A DNA stretch of 64,000 bases from Zygaena filipendulae (taxonomy: Eukaryota > Arthropoda > Insecta > Lepidoptera > Zygaenidae), in contig OU015655.1 of assembly GCA_907165275.2 (NCBI GenBank), positions 13,962,501 through 14,026,500 on the forward strand, read 5' to 3'. The notes beneath the pieces were generated by a model that saw nothing but the letters and a program-made list of their open reading frames with translations, was not told where the DNA came from and searched no databases. Shown piece by piece: positions 34,505-46,009 of this stretch (the first letter of the stretch is position 1; each line of letters begins with the position of its first letter). The translations under genes and the position numbers were made by a program.

Positions 34505-35457
34505 ATAGTCATCCACATTATAGTCATTCTGTCAACCTTTTATTAATTGAAATAAAATTTAAAGATTGTTAAAAGTGATTACATATTTCTTGACTGTACT
34601 CTAGACTAATACGTAGTTCACTGTTACAGCTGTAGGTACGTATTTGAATTTTGATCTCGCGAACAGTCTGATGGTTGGGATTAGGGGCTATGTCGATTGT
34701 TAATTAAACGGTGAGAAGACAGTGAAGTAAGCAGAAACGTAGGTAATTTTTGGGAAACCATAGTAGTCGTTATTGGAAAGTAGACGTTTTAGAAAAGTAG
34801 GTATAGGTACCTAGTAATTTTTAGGAAAGTGGCCATTATAAATCTCGAGGACAGCGAGCGTCCTTTAGGTTCAGTGACTGAACGAAAAAAAGATGGCAGT
34901 AATTTTAGCGTATGGGACGAAAAAATGAAACAATGCTTGTTATTATACCTACTATGTAACTAAGTGAAGATTCTAGCTTCGTCAATATTGACTAGGTAAA
35001 TAACATTCTCTTTGTAACTACAATATTAAATCAAGTCTTTGATTCCTGTAAATCACTGATTATATGTTATATAAGCATTCTGTGATAAAAACTAAGTCTA
35101 CTCTGGTTGTTTACCCGAGATTTCATACCATATAAAGTCTTTAACTTAGTAGGTACTTTATAACTTTCATGTTGTTTATGAATCTATTTTTATTACTTAT
35201 TTCTATACACTAAATGCATATGATCCCCTTAATAGAGACAATAATAAGTGTTATTGGACACATTCTTAGTATAGTCTTGTTTATAAGTTTAGGTCAAATT
35301 TAAAATACTTATTAGTCATAATTAGATTGGCTAGATTGTATTATAATGTTTTACCTCCTCGGGTATATCATTCAAGAAAAAAAAATGCATATGAAAGTAC
35401 AATATACGGTAGTTACCTTCACCAAAAAATCAATTTTTAAATTATTTTTTTGTGTCT
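34505..35457. other. Intron sequence, nothing recognised
   Basis: AT-rich; no repeat boundary seen. Confidence 0.4.
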
Positions 35458-35679
35458 AGACCTCTGTCTGTCTGTGCTATTTTTTTGCGTCTGTCTCTCT
35501 GTCTGTCTGTTTGTTTGTTCCAGCTAATCACTGAAACAGCTGGACCAATTTTAACGGGACTTTTACTGGCAGACAGCTGATGTTATAAAGAGTAACATTG
35601 CCTACTTTTATTTTGGAAAATAACAGTTCCTGCGGGAATTGCGAAACTCACGCGGGTGAAATTGCGGGGCACAGCCAGC
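35458..35679 (+). mobile_element. Helitron (GTTCCAGCTAATCACTGAAA subtype)
   Basis: GTCTGTCTGTTTGTTTGTTC start, GTTCCTGCGGGAATTGCG module, hairpin, CCAG instead of CTAG at the end. Same subtype as 39541-39712 and 50240-50424. Confidence 0.8.
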
Positions 35680-35850
35680 ACACAATAAATCTAATATCAT
35701 GTGTGTGCACAATGAAACTGCATGCATACTGTATGGTAACGAATAAATTCATGATTATGACCTCGTTAATTTATTCCGGCAATCGCAATGGACATTATCG
35801 TTAATAATTTATTTAGACGAACGCGAGATGCCACAAAACATTACCTATTA

Positions 35851-36088
35851 ACGGCCGCACTCAGAGTCGACTTTAATGATTACTTAGTTAAGCATAGATT
35901 TTTAAAACAAAACTGCTGCAATCAGATACGTTCAGTAAATTAACGTTAATTGGCATTTAATGAGATGTAACTTAATTAGTTAAATGCCAATTAACATTAA
36001 TTTATTGAACTTGTCTGATTGCGGCAATTTTGTTTTAAAAATCTATACTTAACTAAGTAATCATTAAAGTTGACTCTGAGTGCGGCGG
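35851..36088. mobile_element. 238-bp palindromic MITE, copy 1
   Basis: Almost the whole element is one inverted repeat: GCCGCACTCAGAGTCGACTT inwards from the left, its complement from the right. TA on each side looks like the target duplication, as for Tc1/mariner-type elements. Same length as 44905-45142. Confidence 0.85.
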
Positions 36089-36283
36089 TATGACACCTAA
36101 CTAGATTGTATGGTATGAGGGGAGCAAATGACCGACGGAATTCATATTTGAAAATACAGTTCAAACCGTTTTAAAACGATTAAGTTTAGACCGGTTACAA
36201 AGTTTTGAAAAATTAGACGAAAAAAATTTCTCGTACGATAACAATGAGTCGTGGTCAAAGACATGGAAGAGTTTTTTTAAATA

Positions 36284-36474
36284 TTAGCTGTGGCCCGCGG
36301 TTTCACCCGCGGTAATTTCGGAGTTCCCGTGGGAATTCCGGGATAAAAAGTACCCTATGTCCTTCTCTGTACCCCTGACAACGTGCATACCAAATTTCAT
36401 CCAAATCCGTTCAGCCGTTTTTGCGTGATTGAGTAACAAACATGCAAACATCCACACTTTCACATTTATAATAT
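36284..36474 (-). mobile_element. Helitron, non-autonomous
   Basis: Intact hairpin and module; the end is mutated to TTAG. Confidence 0.85.
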
Positions 36475-36554
36475 TGAAAAGTTAGTCCCACCATGTGGCA
36501 CTGGGATTATCATTGAAAATATCACCTATTTATTTTCATATTCTCACATCGATA

Positions 36555-36762
36555 CTTATTATAAATGCAAAGGTAACTATGTCTGTTTCTATGTCTGTCT
36601 GTTTGTCTGTTATCTTTTCACGCTCGGCTACTAAACCGATCATCATGATCTTTTGCATTCACATTGTCACGAGTACACAAAAGGATATAGGGTGCCTCCT
36701 TTTCCTCCCGGTATTCCCACGGGAACTCTTTAATCAACGCGAATGGAACCGCAGGGAACGCG
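36555..36762 (+). mobile_element. Helitron, decayed 3' end
   Basis: TTATTATAAATGCAAAGGTA start, GTCTGTCTGTTTGTCTG, worn module and hairpin; CTAG lost. Confidence 0.65.
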
Positions 36763-37072
36763 GCGTTTTTTTTAGCGGGCGCGCATATTGTGTTACTCTA
36801 CTCCATAAAAAGTGAGTCGATAATTTTATTCTAACAATATTTTGGTCAGTGAGGCAATGACCCATCGGTCGGTCGTAGCTTTCGACTGGCCGACAGTCAT
36901 AACGCTACGTCACGTTACACCCGAGTCAGTCTATTTCTGTTTTCCGTTATTGTTGGGTCAAAGTAACTGGATAAAAGCTTTTATACGGGACACGAGGATC
37001 TCAATCTATCCACATGCCACAATGACCACACCACACTTGGACTTTGGGATGTGTCCCTTTTAATCCTACTAC

Positions 37073-37200
37073 TAGCTGTTCCCAAGCGTGAAATTCGGAA
37101 TTCCCCCGGGAAGCGTTGAATCGGGATTCACCCGGGAACTCAAAACAGTATCCTGTATTACTTAGGGATACTGTAGTTAAATAACAATGAAATAATTTTT
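37073..37200 (-). mobile_element. Helitron fragment
   Basis: CTAGCTGTTCCCAAGCGTGA at the 3' end, eroded modules, 5' part missing. Confidence 0.5.
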
Positions 37201-37213
37201 TAATCGGTTCAAA

Positions 37214-37532
37214 GGCTAGTTTCCAAAATTTTTAGTCCGTTTTGTAGATTATTAAAAAATATTGGACACGTATTTTTTTTATTTTTTATGTAACTAAAAA
37301 ATAACGGAGATATATCAAGTCGAAATTTCACATGACGTCACTCCTCGCTACAGTTTGTTCGCACGTTATAGCGAGCTGTGATGTCACGAGTCCCCCACCC
37401 TAAAGTTTAATGCGCTTTATCTATGCATATTTCCATTATTTCAAAAAAGCAAAAAATACGTGTCTTTTATTTTTTTATTATCTAACTGACGGACTAAATA
37501 GAATTTTGATTTTTTTACCCAGGAAACTAGCC
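37214..37532 (+). mobile_element. CRE-bearing MITE, copy E (GGCTAGTTTCC ends)
   Basis: Same inner plan, but outer inverted ends are GGCTAGTTTCC / GGAAACTAGCC, so this is a second subfamily with copies B and J. One CRE intact (TGACGTCAC), one mutated (TGATGTCAC). Confidence 0.85.
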
Positions 37533-37566
37533 TAGTCCTGACAAAAAAATCCTCTCTTTATAAAAC

Positions 37567-37710
37567 ACTAGTCGACCTCTCACGGTTTCACTCGCATTAG
37601 TTTCAGAGTTCCCGCGGGAATTCCGTAACACTGTAGCTTCCTGTAAGTGAAAGAATTTCTATAGACAAACCAACAAACAAAATATCAAAAAATTTCTCTT
37701 TAATATAATA
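37567..37710 (-). mobile_element. Helitron fragment
   Basis: CTAGTCGACCTCTCACGGTT then GTTCCCGCGGGAATTCCG; body differs from the common subtype. Confidence 0.55.
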
Positions 37711-37939
37711 TAAATAGTAGGTATATTATGCATATCAAAATAGGCGTACAGATTCCGACGCTGGTTACACCATGTAAAAGAAAGCAAATATCATAGTTCA
37801 TTTTATTGTTATATAATTATAATTAAATTAATATAATATAATTATTAAATCTGAATCTAAACTGTTCACTTTTATGTGAGTTCATTTGTTAATAGTAATT
37901 CATTTGGAATAGGGACCCAAAATAACCGGTTTCCTCAAA

Positions 37940-37975
37940 TTATAAAGCGGGTGAAACCGCGGGGCACAGCTTGTT
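37940..37975 (+). mobile_element. Helitron 3' stub
   Basis: GCGGGTGAAACCGCGGGGCA followed by CAGCTTG; only the terminal hairpin remains. Confidence 0.55.
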
Positions 37976-38198
37976 AGTTTATATCGTGGAATATACATAC
38001 ATTATAGGTACATATTTAATATAAACTTTTCACCAAAAGAGACATAAACTTTGTAATTTTTCAACAATCCAAATTGAAATTACATTGTAAAACTACCAGC
38101 CAACAGATGGCGTTGACATTCAAACCAAAAAAAATAAATCGCAATATTCCGTTTTGCATACAAACGGGTAAAAGCTATATCGAGATGACGAATAAAAC

Positions 38199-38298
38199 AT
38201 GGAGTAGGTAGTTGTTGGTGCAGGAATCCCAACGGTTGCAGAATGTTGAGCCATCTCTTGACCGTTGGGATTCCTGCACCAACAACTACCTACTCCAT
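38199..38298. repeat. Perfect inverted repeat, 38-bp stem
   Basis: Left arm begins ATGGAGTAGGTAGTTGTTGG, right arm is its exact complement; 24-base loop at 38237-38260. No other copy in the window. Confidence 0.95.
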
Positions 38299-38437
38299 TT
38301 AAAAAACAGAGCTGACATTACGCCAATTTTTGAACAGCTGAATTGAAGAAATTTCTTCTCTATTCGGCCTAAAAATTTATTAAGTACTTCCTTACCACTG
38401 ACAATTGTGTAGGCAAGTATGCAAAATTTATTCTGGT

Positions 38438-38512
38438 TCCACCAGCGTGGAGTACGGAGTTCCCGCGGTGATTACGGAACACAAAGTACCCTAGGTATGC
38501 AAAATTTTGTGA
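38438..38512 (-). mobile_element. Helitron fragment cut by a MITE
   Basis: CGGAGTTCCCGCGGTGATTA then CAAAGTACCCTAGGTATGCA, stopping where MITE copy F begins. Confidence 0.5.
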
Positions 38513-38806
38513 GGGATGTTGACAACTTTTGAAAATCAAAATTTTAATTAGTCCGTCTTTTATAAAATTAAAAATCATTAGACACGTATTTTTTTATTTT
38601 TTAAATAAATGAAAATACACAGAGATAAAGCGCATTAAAGTTTAGGGTGGGGGGCTTGTGACGTGACTAACCGCTACAAGCCGCCATACAAACTGCACTA
38701 GTTAGTGACGTCACGCAAAATTTCAACTCAATGTATCTCTGTTGTTTTTTGATAATGTAAAAAAAGAAAAAATACGTGTCCAATATTATTTATTAATCTA
38801 CAAGAT
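38513..38806 (-). mobile_element. CRE-bearing MITE, copy F (truncated)
   Basis: GGGATGTTGACAACTTTTGA start; ends at CAATATTATTTATTAATCTA without the last 40 bp. One CRE intact, one mutated (TGACGTGAC). Confidence 0.8.
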
Positions 38807-39117
38807 TATCTATTGTAATATAACATGTAATAATACATAATTATGGTTATAAACAATCTAATTTAATTATAATATGTATTACTTGTGAGATACATTGTGT
38901 TTTCACGTGATCGCCAAGCCAATCAATCTATTTAAAACATAAAAGATTTTTAAATTTGATATGGTCACTATAAAATGTTATTAGATTAGCTTATAACATG
39001 ATAACTTTAGACAGAAGGACCCTTAAGTAGGCACTGAATAAATTAACAGACTTGGTATTACATTGATCTCACAACTTTATACTGTAGAAGAACTGAGTTG
39101 CGAGACTTGGGACTTTT

Positions 39118-39545
39118 TTACAAGTTTGTTTTTGATGGGATCTCATTTTTTTTGTAAATGGTCTTCCTCCTTTTCTTTTCTGGTACTACTTCTTGAGCTT
39201 CAGCTACAGTTTTTCGCAAAGCCCACTCCCTGTCTCTATGGATTTTTCTCGGAGGCTTCGATGTTACAATTTTTGACAAGTCTGGACGGTAAATGCTTCT
39301 TAGTCTATTGTATTCACAAATTGAGGATTTCTGCGCTTTAATACTTCCAAAGTCGATATTAATTAGATGTAAGCCACCCAGACTTGTAACTCTCGAAAGC
39401 GCCACGTAAGCCTGACCGGATGTGAATACTGCAGAACCGATATCAGACTTAGGCCCTGACTCTTGTGTATAGTTATAGCATAGGCAATACATATAGGAAA
39501 CTGTTCGCGATGAACGTAAGCTCTATTAATAATTTCAAATTTAGA
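39118..39545 (-). pseudogene. Helitron helicase C-terminal remnant, frameshifted
   Basis: The minus strand first reads EIINRAYVHREQFPICIAYA and ITIHKSQGLSL, then, after a one-base deletion, DIGSAVFTSGQAYVALSRVT and SLGGLHLINIDF. These are motifs V and VI of the Pif1-like helicase of Helitron RepHel proteins (HKSQG; QAYVALSRV). A Lys/Arg-rich tail ends at the stop at 39118. All upstream Rep and helicase domains are missing. At 39545 it joins directly to a non-autonomous Helitron piece. Confidence 0.85.
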
Positions 39546-39712
39546 TTCGGAATTCCCGCGGGAGCCGGGAACAATTTTACTCTAAAATAAAAGTAGTATA
39601 TGTTACTCCTTGTAACATCAGCTATGCTGTGAAAGTTCCGTTAAAATCGGTCCAACCGTTTCAGAGATTAGCTGGTACAAACACAGACAGACAGACAGAG
39701 AAATAATTTAAA
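39541..39712 (-). mobile_element. Helitron body joined to the helicase remnant
   Basis: Minus strand: GTCTGTCTGTCTGTGTTTGT, then ACCAGCTAATCTCTGAAACG, ending in CCCGCGGGAATTCCGAATCT, where helicase coding begins. The terminal hairpin and CTAG are absent. Confidence 0.7.
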
Positions 39713-40077
39713 AATTATATTTTTATTCTTCTTTAAGTACTTACCGTATATACTTTCATATACGGACAGAAAGCATAGAAGTCGCGGCGCGGGCAAGCCA
39801 CCTCCGCCGGCCGCGGTTATGATGTTATACATAGTGTTCTTTCGTTCATGGCATTTTGAGCAATTTAGTCTACTTCAATAACTTGAAAGATTTTGGTACA
39901 ACTTTATAATATAAACAGATGCCCCATTCTTGCTTTTTCATTCCGTTGACCATTGTTCCTTTGAACATAATTATGTCTAGGTAACTATGTATCTATACTT
40001 TATATCTAGGTAGGTAACTAGCTACACTTATTATTATTATTTATTAATATCTGGGCAACCGAGCTCCGTTCGGCTTA

Positions 40078-40511
40078 AATAGCTGTTCCCCGCGGTTTAA
40101 CCCACGTTAATTTCGGAGATCCCGCGGGTATTCTGAGATAAAAGTACTACCCTATGACCTTTCCTGTACCCTTGACAACGTGTAGTATGCAATAATTAAT
40201 TCACCCGCGTTGATATCAGAGTTCGCGCGGGAATTCCAGAAATGAATCCTGGCTAGATCGATTTATGGCCCCCGAAATCCCCTGTATACAAAATTTCATG
40301 AAAATCGTTGTAGCATTCAGATTAGGGTAATTTTATCTCGGAATTCCCGAAGGATCTCCGAAATTAACGCTGGTGAAATCTCATGAAATTTTGCATGCAC
40401 GTTGTCAGGGGTAAAGAAAACCTAGGGACATAGTGTACTAACTACTTTGCATCTCTGAATTCCCGCGGGATCTCCGAAATTAACGCGGGTGAAACCGCGG
40501 GGAACAGCTAG
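40078..40511. mobile_element. Two Helitron pieces with 3' ends facing outwards
   Basis: Left: minus-strand 3' end (TAGCTGTTCCCCGCGGTTTA at 40079). Right: plus-strand 3' end (GCGGGTGAAACCGCGGGGAA then CAGCTAG at 40511). Between are further modules in both orientations and a GGGGGC-type piece (40240-40320). Confidence 0.65.
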
Positions 40512-40760
40512 TCTCATATATTTATATGGGATTACAAAGTTATTTGTGCAGTTGGTACATATAACTGCATATATAACTTTGTAAATCTATACATTTATAT
40601 AGGATTACAAAGTTATTTATGCAGTTGGTGTATCTAGAAAACTGGACCGAAATTGCAAAATATTTTAGTTTTTCCTTGATTTATACAATAAACACTAATT
40701 GTATTCTAAATTTCAAACTTCTATGTCTGCTAGAAGTGCCTTAGAGTTTTGATGATCGGT

Positions 40761-40798
40761 CAGTGAGTGAGTGAGTGAGTGAGTGAATGAGTGAGTGA
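40761..40798. repeat. (GAGT)n microsatellite
   Basis: Tetranucleotide run with one GAAT unit. Confidence 0.95.
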
Positions 40799-41055
40799 CC
40801 TACAAAATTAAGAAACTGACTAGTTATAATTCTTAAACTACTGGTTCAAATCGAATGAAATTTTAATTATACCGTCTTTATACAATACCTGCTTGTTTAC
40901 TAAAAATTCAGGCTTCTAGTTTTATCCACAACGAAGTTATAGGGGGTCGAAATTGGCCTGAATTGCTTCGAGAAAAGGATATATATATAGTACGGCCGTG
41001 CCGCTTTTGTTGCTCGACTTGGCGGGGGCACTGCCGTGCCCCCAGATATTTATTA

Positions 41056-41342
41056 CTAGCTGTGCCCCGCGGTTTTTAAAGTTTTTATACAACTTTTTTT
41101 TCCCCACATCCGATTTCAATGAAACAAAGCCTATATGTAGCTCCAGGCAAAGCTTAATCTACCTGTGAAAACCGCATGACAATCGGTTCAGTAGATGCGG
41201 AGGTTATCGCGATCGTACAGACAGACAGACAGAAAATAATTTTAAAAACTTTTTTTTGGGCTTGGTTACTCTTCTTTTATCAATTTTAGGTAAAAAAGTT
41301 CAATGTACAGAATCGCGGATTCTACTCTTTTATTATAGTATA
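41056..41342 (-). mobile_element. Helitron, long subtype
   Basis: CTAG at 41056 (hairpin shortened), ends TATACTATAATAAAAGAGTA on the minus strand at 41342. Confidence 0.8.
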
Positions 41343-41480
41343 GCCGCGTTAATTTCGGAGTTCCAGCGGAAATTCCGGGATAAAAAGTATTCTATGTCCT
41401 CCTCGGAATTCATTTCATGACCGGTTGAGAGCGTTACAAGCAAACAAGCAAGCTCACATTCGCATTTAAAATACATAGCA
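41343..41480 (-). mobile_element. Helitron without its 3' tip
   Basis: CCGCGTTAATTTCGGAGTTC onwards; the missing tip lies exactly where the long-subtype copy at 41056 ends. Confidence 0.6.
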
Positions 41481-41590
41481 AAGGATTTGCTATCTATGCG
41501 TCACTTACGATGATGGAATACATACTCGTATTTACACGACACTGTCTCCAATGCAAGAAATGTAGATACATACATATAGAGTTTGTATTT

Positions 41591-41705
41591 ACTAGCTGTA
41601 CTCCGCGGTTTCACCCGCGATTACTGTATCTATTGGTGAAAACCGCATGAAAATCCGTTCAGTAGTTTTTATTTTTATCGCGAACAGAGAGACGCCGCGG
41701 CGGAT
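41591..41705 (-). mobile_element. Helitron fragment, long subtype
   Basis: CTAGCTGTACTCCGCGGTTT then CACCCGCG, body GAAAACCGCATGAAAATCCG, internally deleted. Confidence 0.6.
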
Positions 41706-42536
41706 GAGTTTGTTTTATAATATGTAAAGATAACGTTTCAAACATTCAAGATTGTCGTTCTTTATTTGGACACAGATAAGCAATAACATCTTAACCCACA
41801 AAACGAAGTTATTGATTCAGAACGATTTATTGAGAGTTAGAGAACGTTTTTTAATTATGTGCTTAGCTTATTACATTGTTTAAATATGTAACTAAATATT
41901 GAATATAAAAACGTTGAAACAAAATGGCGCTATAATTTTAAAACTTTAATTTACTCAAAATTTCTCTAGTGTGGGTTAACAAACTATTGCTTATCTATGT
42001 CCATTTTTTCTTGCCGACTTAACTTAACTTAACTTATGGAAGTGTAAACAGACCATAACATCAACCAACCACAATGTAAGCAACATTTTTTTAATAGTGA
42101 TCTTTCTACCTCAACCTTAATATGGTTGTAATCCTACAATAAATTCTCTATTTCTATTAATAAAGGCGTGAAATTATTTTCAGCGTGGACGCTTAGATGT
42201 TGTAGTTAGTTGTAGGTATTGGTGACGTCACACTGTGTTTTGTACGTATAGCTTCGCCGACGTGTTTATTTATTGTAAAACCGCAATAGATCTGCCGACA
42301 GATCAAGACGTTTTGTGTTATAACAATAATTGGATAACATTAAATCCGAAATAGATATATCGTTAACCGCTGTTCGCGCGGTCAAACGGGCGCTTTCATG
42401 ACTCTCAGTACTTCTTAATTGTTTACGTGTGTAATGAAGTGAAATCGTTTTTAACGCTTCAATAAGAGAGGTTCTTTATACGTATGGTTTTGTATCTGTT
42501 TATTTATGTCATAATCTTTACTGTAAATCCTTAGGT
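41706..42536. other. Intron sequence, nothing recognised
   Basis: AT-rich; an AACTT pentamer repeat at about 42018-42036; one CRE-like TGACGTCAC at about 42222. Confidence 0.4.
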
Positions 42537-42727
42537 ACTAATATTATAAATGCGAAAGTGAGTTTGTTTGTTTGTTACGCTTTCACGCCTTAATGGCTCA
42601 ACCGATCGTCGTGAAATTTTGCATACACGTTGTCAGGGGTACAGGAAAAGACATAGGGTACTTTTTATCCCGGAATTTCTGCGGGAACTCTGAACTTATC
42701 GCGGGTGAAACCGCGGGGCAGAGCTAG
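42537..42727 (+). mobile_element. Helitron, best full-length copy
   Basis: TACTAATATTATAAATGCGA start, GTGAGTTTGTTTGTTTGTTA, CCCGGAATTTCTGCGGGAAC module, hairpin GCGGGTGAAACCGC and CTAG at 42724-42727. A good reference copy for the common subtype. Confidence 0.92.
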
Positions 42728-42920
42728 TCAATAATAAATGCGAAAGTAAGTCAGTTTGTTTGTTTGTTACTCGAATACTGTCATTTATAACAATATCTTT
42801 GGTTCTTTTTATTGTAATACGGTTCTTTGAAAATGGAGTTACGGAAATTTGAGTGCATTACACGCATAATTCGGGCGGAAACTGTTGTATGTTTTGTAGG
42901 AGAGAACTACTGAGCCAATA

Positions 42921-43243
42921 GGGATGTTGACAACTTTTGAAAATCTAAATTCTAATTAGTCCGTCAGTCAGAAAATTCAATACATCAGACACGTATTTTT
43001 TTATTTTTCAAATAAATGAAAATACACAGAGATAAAGCGCATTAAAGTTTAGGGTGGGGGCTCGTGACGTCACTTACCACTACAAGCCGCCATACAAACT
43101 GCACTGGTTAGTGACGTCACGCGAAATTTCAACACAATATATCGCCGTTATTTTTAATTACGTAAAAATAAGAAAAAATACGTGTCCAACATTTTATATT
43201 AATCTACAAGACGGACTAAAAAAGAAAAATTAGTCAAATAGCC
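42921..43243 (-). mobile_element. CRE-bearing MITE, copy G
   Basis: GGGATGTTGACAACTTTTGA to TTAGTCAAATAGCC; both CRE palindromes intact. Confidence 0.85.
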
Positions 43244-43574
43244 TATTCTAAAAATTTTGTACTTTAAAGTTCTTTCAACCAAACATTATTCACACCCACA
43301 GTTTTGGACCTCTGTCTGGCATCTGTACAAGCGAGGCAGGGGTCGCACACATTTCGCTTTGTAGTCACGAACTTCCTTTAAACATAAACAGAGTAGACTA
43401 GTCGCCTCGTATAATATTTTTCATATTTCATGAGACACCACCAGCCCAGCCGCCGAGCCCGTTATGTATTCAGCTTATCTGTTTAAACATGCTTTACATA
43501 AACCCACGTCTTATGAAAGGTTAGGTACATAATTGTGAATAAATTATTATTATTAGAAAAAAAAAACAATACCT

Positions 43575-43710
43575 ACTCGCGTTAATTTCGGAGTTTCTAC
43601 GGGAATTCCGGGATCAAAAGTATCTTATGTCCTTCTCGGTAACCCTAAAAACGTGAATGCAAAGTTTCCTGACGATCGGTCGAGCAACATGACGAAGCTC
43701 ATAGTTTAAT
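43575..43710 (-). mobile_element. Helitron, both ends worn
   Basis: CGCGTTAATTTCGGAGTTTC then GGGAATTCCGGGATCAAAAG and a GACGATCGGTCGAGCA body. Confidence 0.6.
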
Positions 43711-43867
43711 AATTTTTTTTTTGGGTTATATATGGGAGCGATGCGTAACTTCCTCCATTATTAAAATGTTACAGAGTAACAAGCAAGTAAATAAACTCAA
43801 ATTCGCATTTTATAATAATAAGGATATTTCGGAAGGACGTTATGATACATTTGGTTTTTGGTTACAT

Positions 43868-44047
43868 CCTTATTATTATAAAAATGCGAAAGTGAGTTTG
43901 GTTGTTTGTTTGTTTGTTACGCTTTCACGGCTTAACAGCTCAAACGATCACCGCGAAATTTTGTACACACGTTGTCAAGGGTACGGAGAAGGACATAGGG
44001 TACTTTTTATTCCGAAATTACCGCGGGTGAAACCGCGGGAACAGCTA
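43868..44047 (+). mobile_element. Helitron, non-autonomous
   Basis: TTATTATTATAAAAATGCGA start; module reduced; hairpin present; CTAG at 44044-44047. Confidence 0.85.
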
Positions 44048-44904
44048 GTAAGTCAATAAATCTTTGAAATTTATTTTGTAACGATGTACTTTGGTCACAT
44101 TTAATGAAATGATCTCGCCTCGCGTAACTGAAGTAATTGCGCTTAATTACGCCATTATAAACACGACAAAGTGTTTCGTCTTGTCTAGATTATAATATGT
44201 CTGTGACATAGCAACTTTCTATTTTATTTTTCATTAACAAGTAACTATACACGTATTTTGGCAAATACTTTTATTAGCAGCAATTATTTCACGCTAACAA
44301 TCAATACAGGAATGTATATTAGCTTTTCACCTCAGCGATGTGCAATTAGAGACGTAGGCAGCGTCGGGTGTGATGTTACGTCGATAACTTGAAAAAAAAA
44401 ACGTAAACAACATCACCTATATTGGAATTACGATACTGAAATTCTATGAATATTATCTAGAGTCAAACACAAGATTTGCTTTATCGCAATCGGTTCACGG
44501 AAAGAGGTGTGTGAGAAAATGTTAAGTACATATAATTATATACGCTGCTGGAGCCGTGGGCGACAGGTCGCCAATACACCGTTCCCTGCTCCGATGGCGA
44601 CCGTTTCAAAATATCTCAAAAGAACAAGTTTTCTAAATAACAAATGGTTTCGTCGATGGAAGTAGGTACCTATAGCGAGCGGTTGACGCAAAAGAAACGT
44701 GGGGAAAAAGGGGACAAACAGTCCTTTATAAATAAGACAACTGTAAGGTCTATTTGGAAAAGGGGGCGAATGAAAGGCTTATAAGTGATAAAAAAATAGG
44801 TCCCTTCAGATCCTACTTATCCAGGTTTCATTGAACCTATTTGTGTGCGCTTGCTAAGGTCAAATCTTCTATCTTCTACTTCTAATCTTCTACTTCTCTG
44901 ACTA
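44048..44904. other. Intron sequence, nothing recognised
   Basis: No repeat end or exon signals. A GC-richer patch at 44550-44600 has no clear meaning. Confidence 0.4.
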
Positions 44905-45142
44905 CCGCCGCACTCAGAGTCGACTTTAATGATTACTTAGTTAAGTATAGATTTTTAAAACAAAACTGCCGCAATCAGACAAGTTTAATAAATTAATGTT
45001 AATTGGCATTTAATGAGATGTAACTTAATTAGTTAAATGCCAATTAACATTAATTTATTAAACTTGTCCGATTCCGGCAGTTTTGTTTTAAAAATCTATA
45101 CTTAACTAAGTAATCATTAAAATCGACTGTGAGTGCGGCCGT
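44905..45142. mobile_element. 238-bp palindromic MITE, copy 2
   Basis: Same length as and nearly identical to 35851-36088, in the opposite orientation judged by the asymmetric tips (CCGCCG versus ACGGCCG). TA on both sides. Confidence 0.88.
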
Positions 45143-45435
45143 TAGAGCCACTTCCTCATGGCATATGGATTGCGTATTGGTGGGTTCGAATCCGATGACA
45201 GTGAATTTTTATGGTAATCATGACCCGAATCGAATGATATACAGAAATCCCGTAGAGCAAGGGAATTTTGGCATTCCCTCGTGAACTCCGGGATGAAAAT
45301 GTACTATTCTTTGATAACGTCCACTCATACAGGTAAATTATATACTTGCTAAATAGGTCGAGTAGTTTTTTTCTGATTATTTTAATAGTCTGACGAATGG
45401 TTGGTATTTTACCTTTTTTATTTTAATACTGATTA

Positions 45436-45600
45436 TGTCCACTGTTTCATCCACACGCGTGAGTTTCGGAACTTCCACAGGAACTCCTAATTTACTATGT
45501 CTGTAACCACCGCGCAAGCGTAAGCAATAAGTTGACAAAATTATACTGCAATCGGATAAACAGTGCGGCAGAGCATAAATACAAACAAACAGACAAACAT
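45436..45600 (-). mobile_element. Helitron, worn
   Basis: CCACACGCGTGAGTTTCGGA, ACTTCCACAGGAACTCC and a GACAAACATTGA end; CTAG lost. Confidence 0.5.
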
Positions 45601-45670
45601 TGATTTTTTTATATTATTAGGTAGGTACACTCATACGCACTACAGGCGAACGCCCGCAGCGCGAGTCTAC

Positions 45671-46009
45671 GCTCGGACGCCAATAGATCGAGGGACTAAA
45701 TAAGTCTTTCTCCCGAGGATAACACTGTGCTTTTCATTACGAATGCAAGGAAAGTCAAAATAAAAATAGGAATTAGCCTGTTATTCTTCTGAGGAATTAG
45801 CTAAAGAAAAAAATGAGTGAATTTTATTTTACATAAATCATCCATTAGGTGCTACTGGCCAGTAAGTATGCCCCCTATGACATAAAAAAGAAACTTGAGT
45901 TTCTGCAGTATCCAGCTGTCAGTTGAAAGCGATTCTCCCTAGGGCTGAAAAGTTTTACTTTCAACCCGCTTCTCAGGCAACTTCAGACCTACTTTCCGAG
46001 TATGAGTAA
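45671..46009. mobile_element. GTCCCGAGACGGGG family, 5'-truncated copy
   Basis: Starts within the family at CCAATAGATCGAGGGACTAA and ends at CTTTCCGAGTATGAGTAA; the middle differs, with CAGTATCCAGCTGTCAG as in the 20442 copy. Confidence 0.65.

Noticed and set aside
43290..43460. Short Cys-rich minus-strand frame (VCDPCLACTDA)
   Set aside because: Under 40 codons, no splice context; more likely a dispersed repeat.
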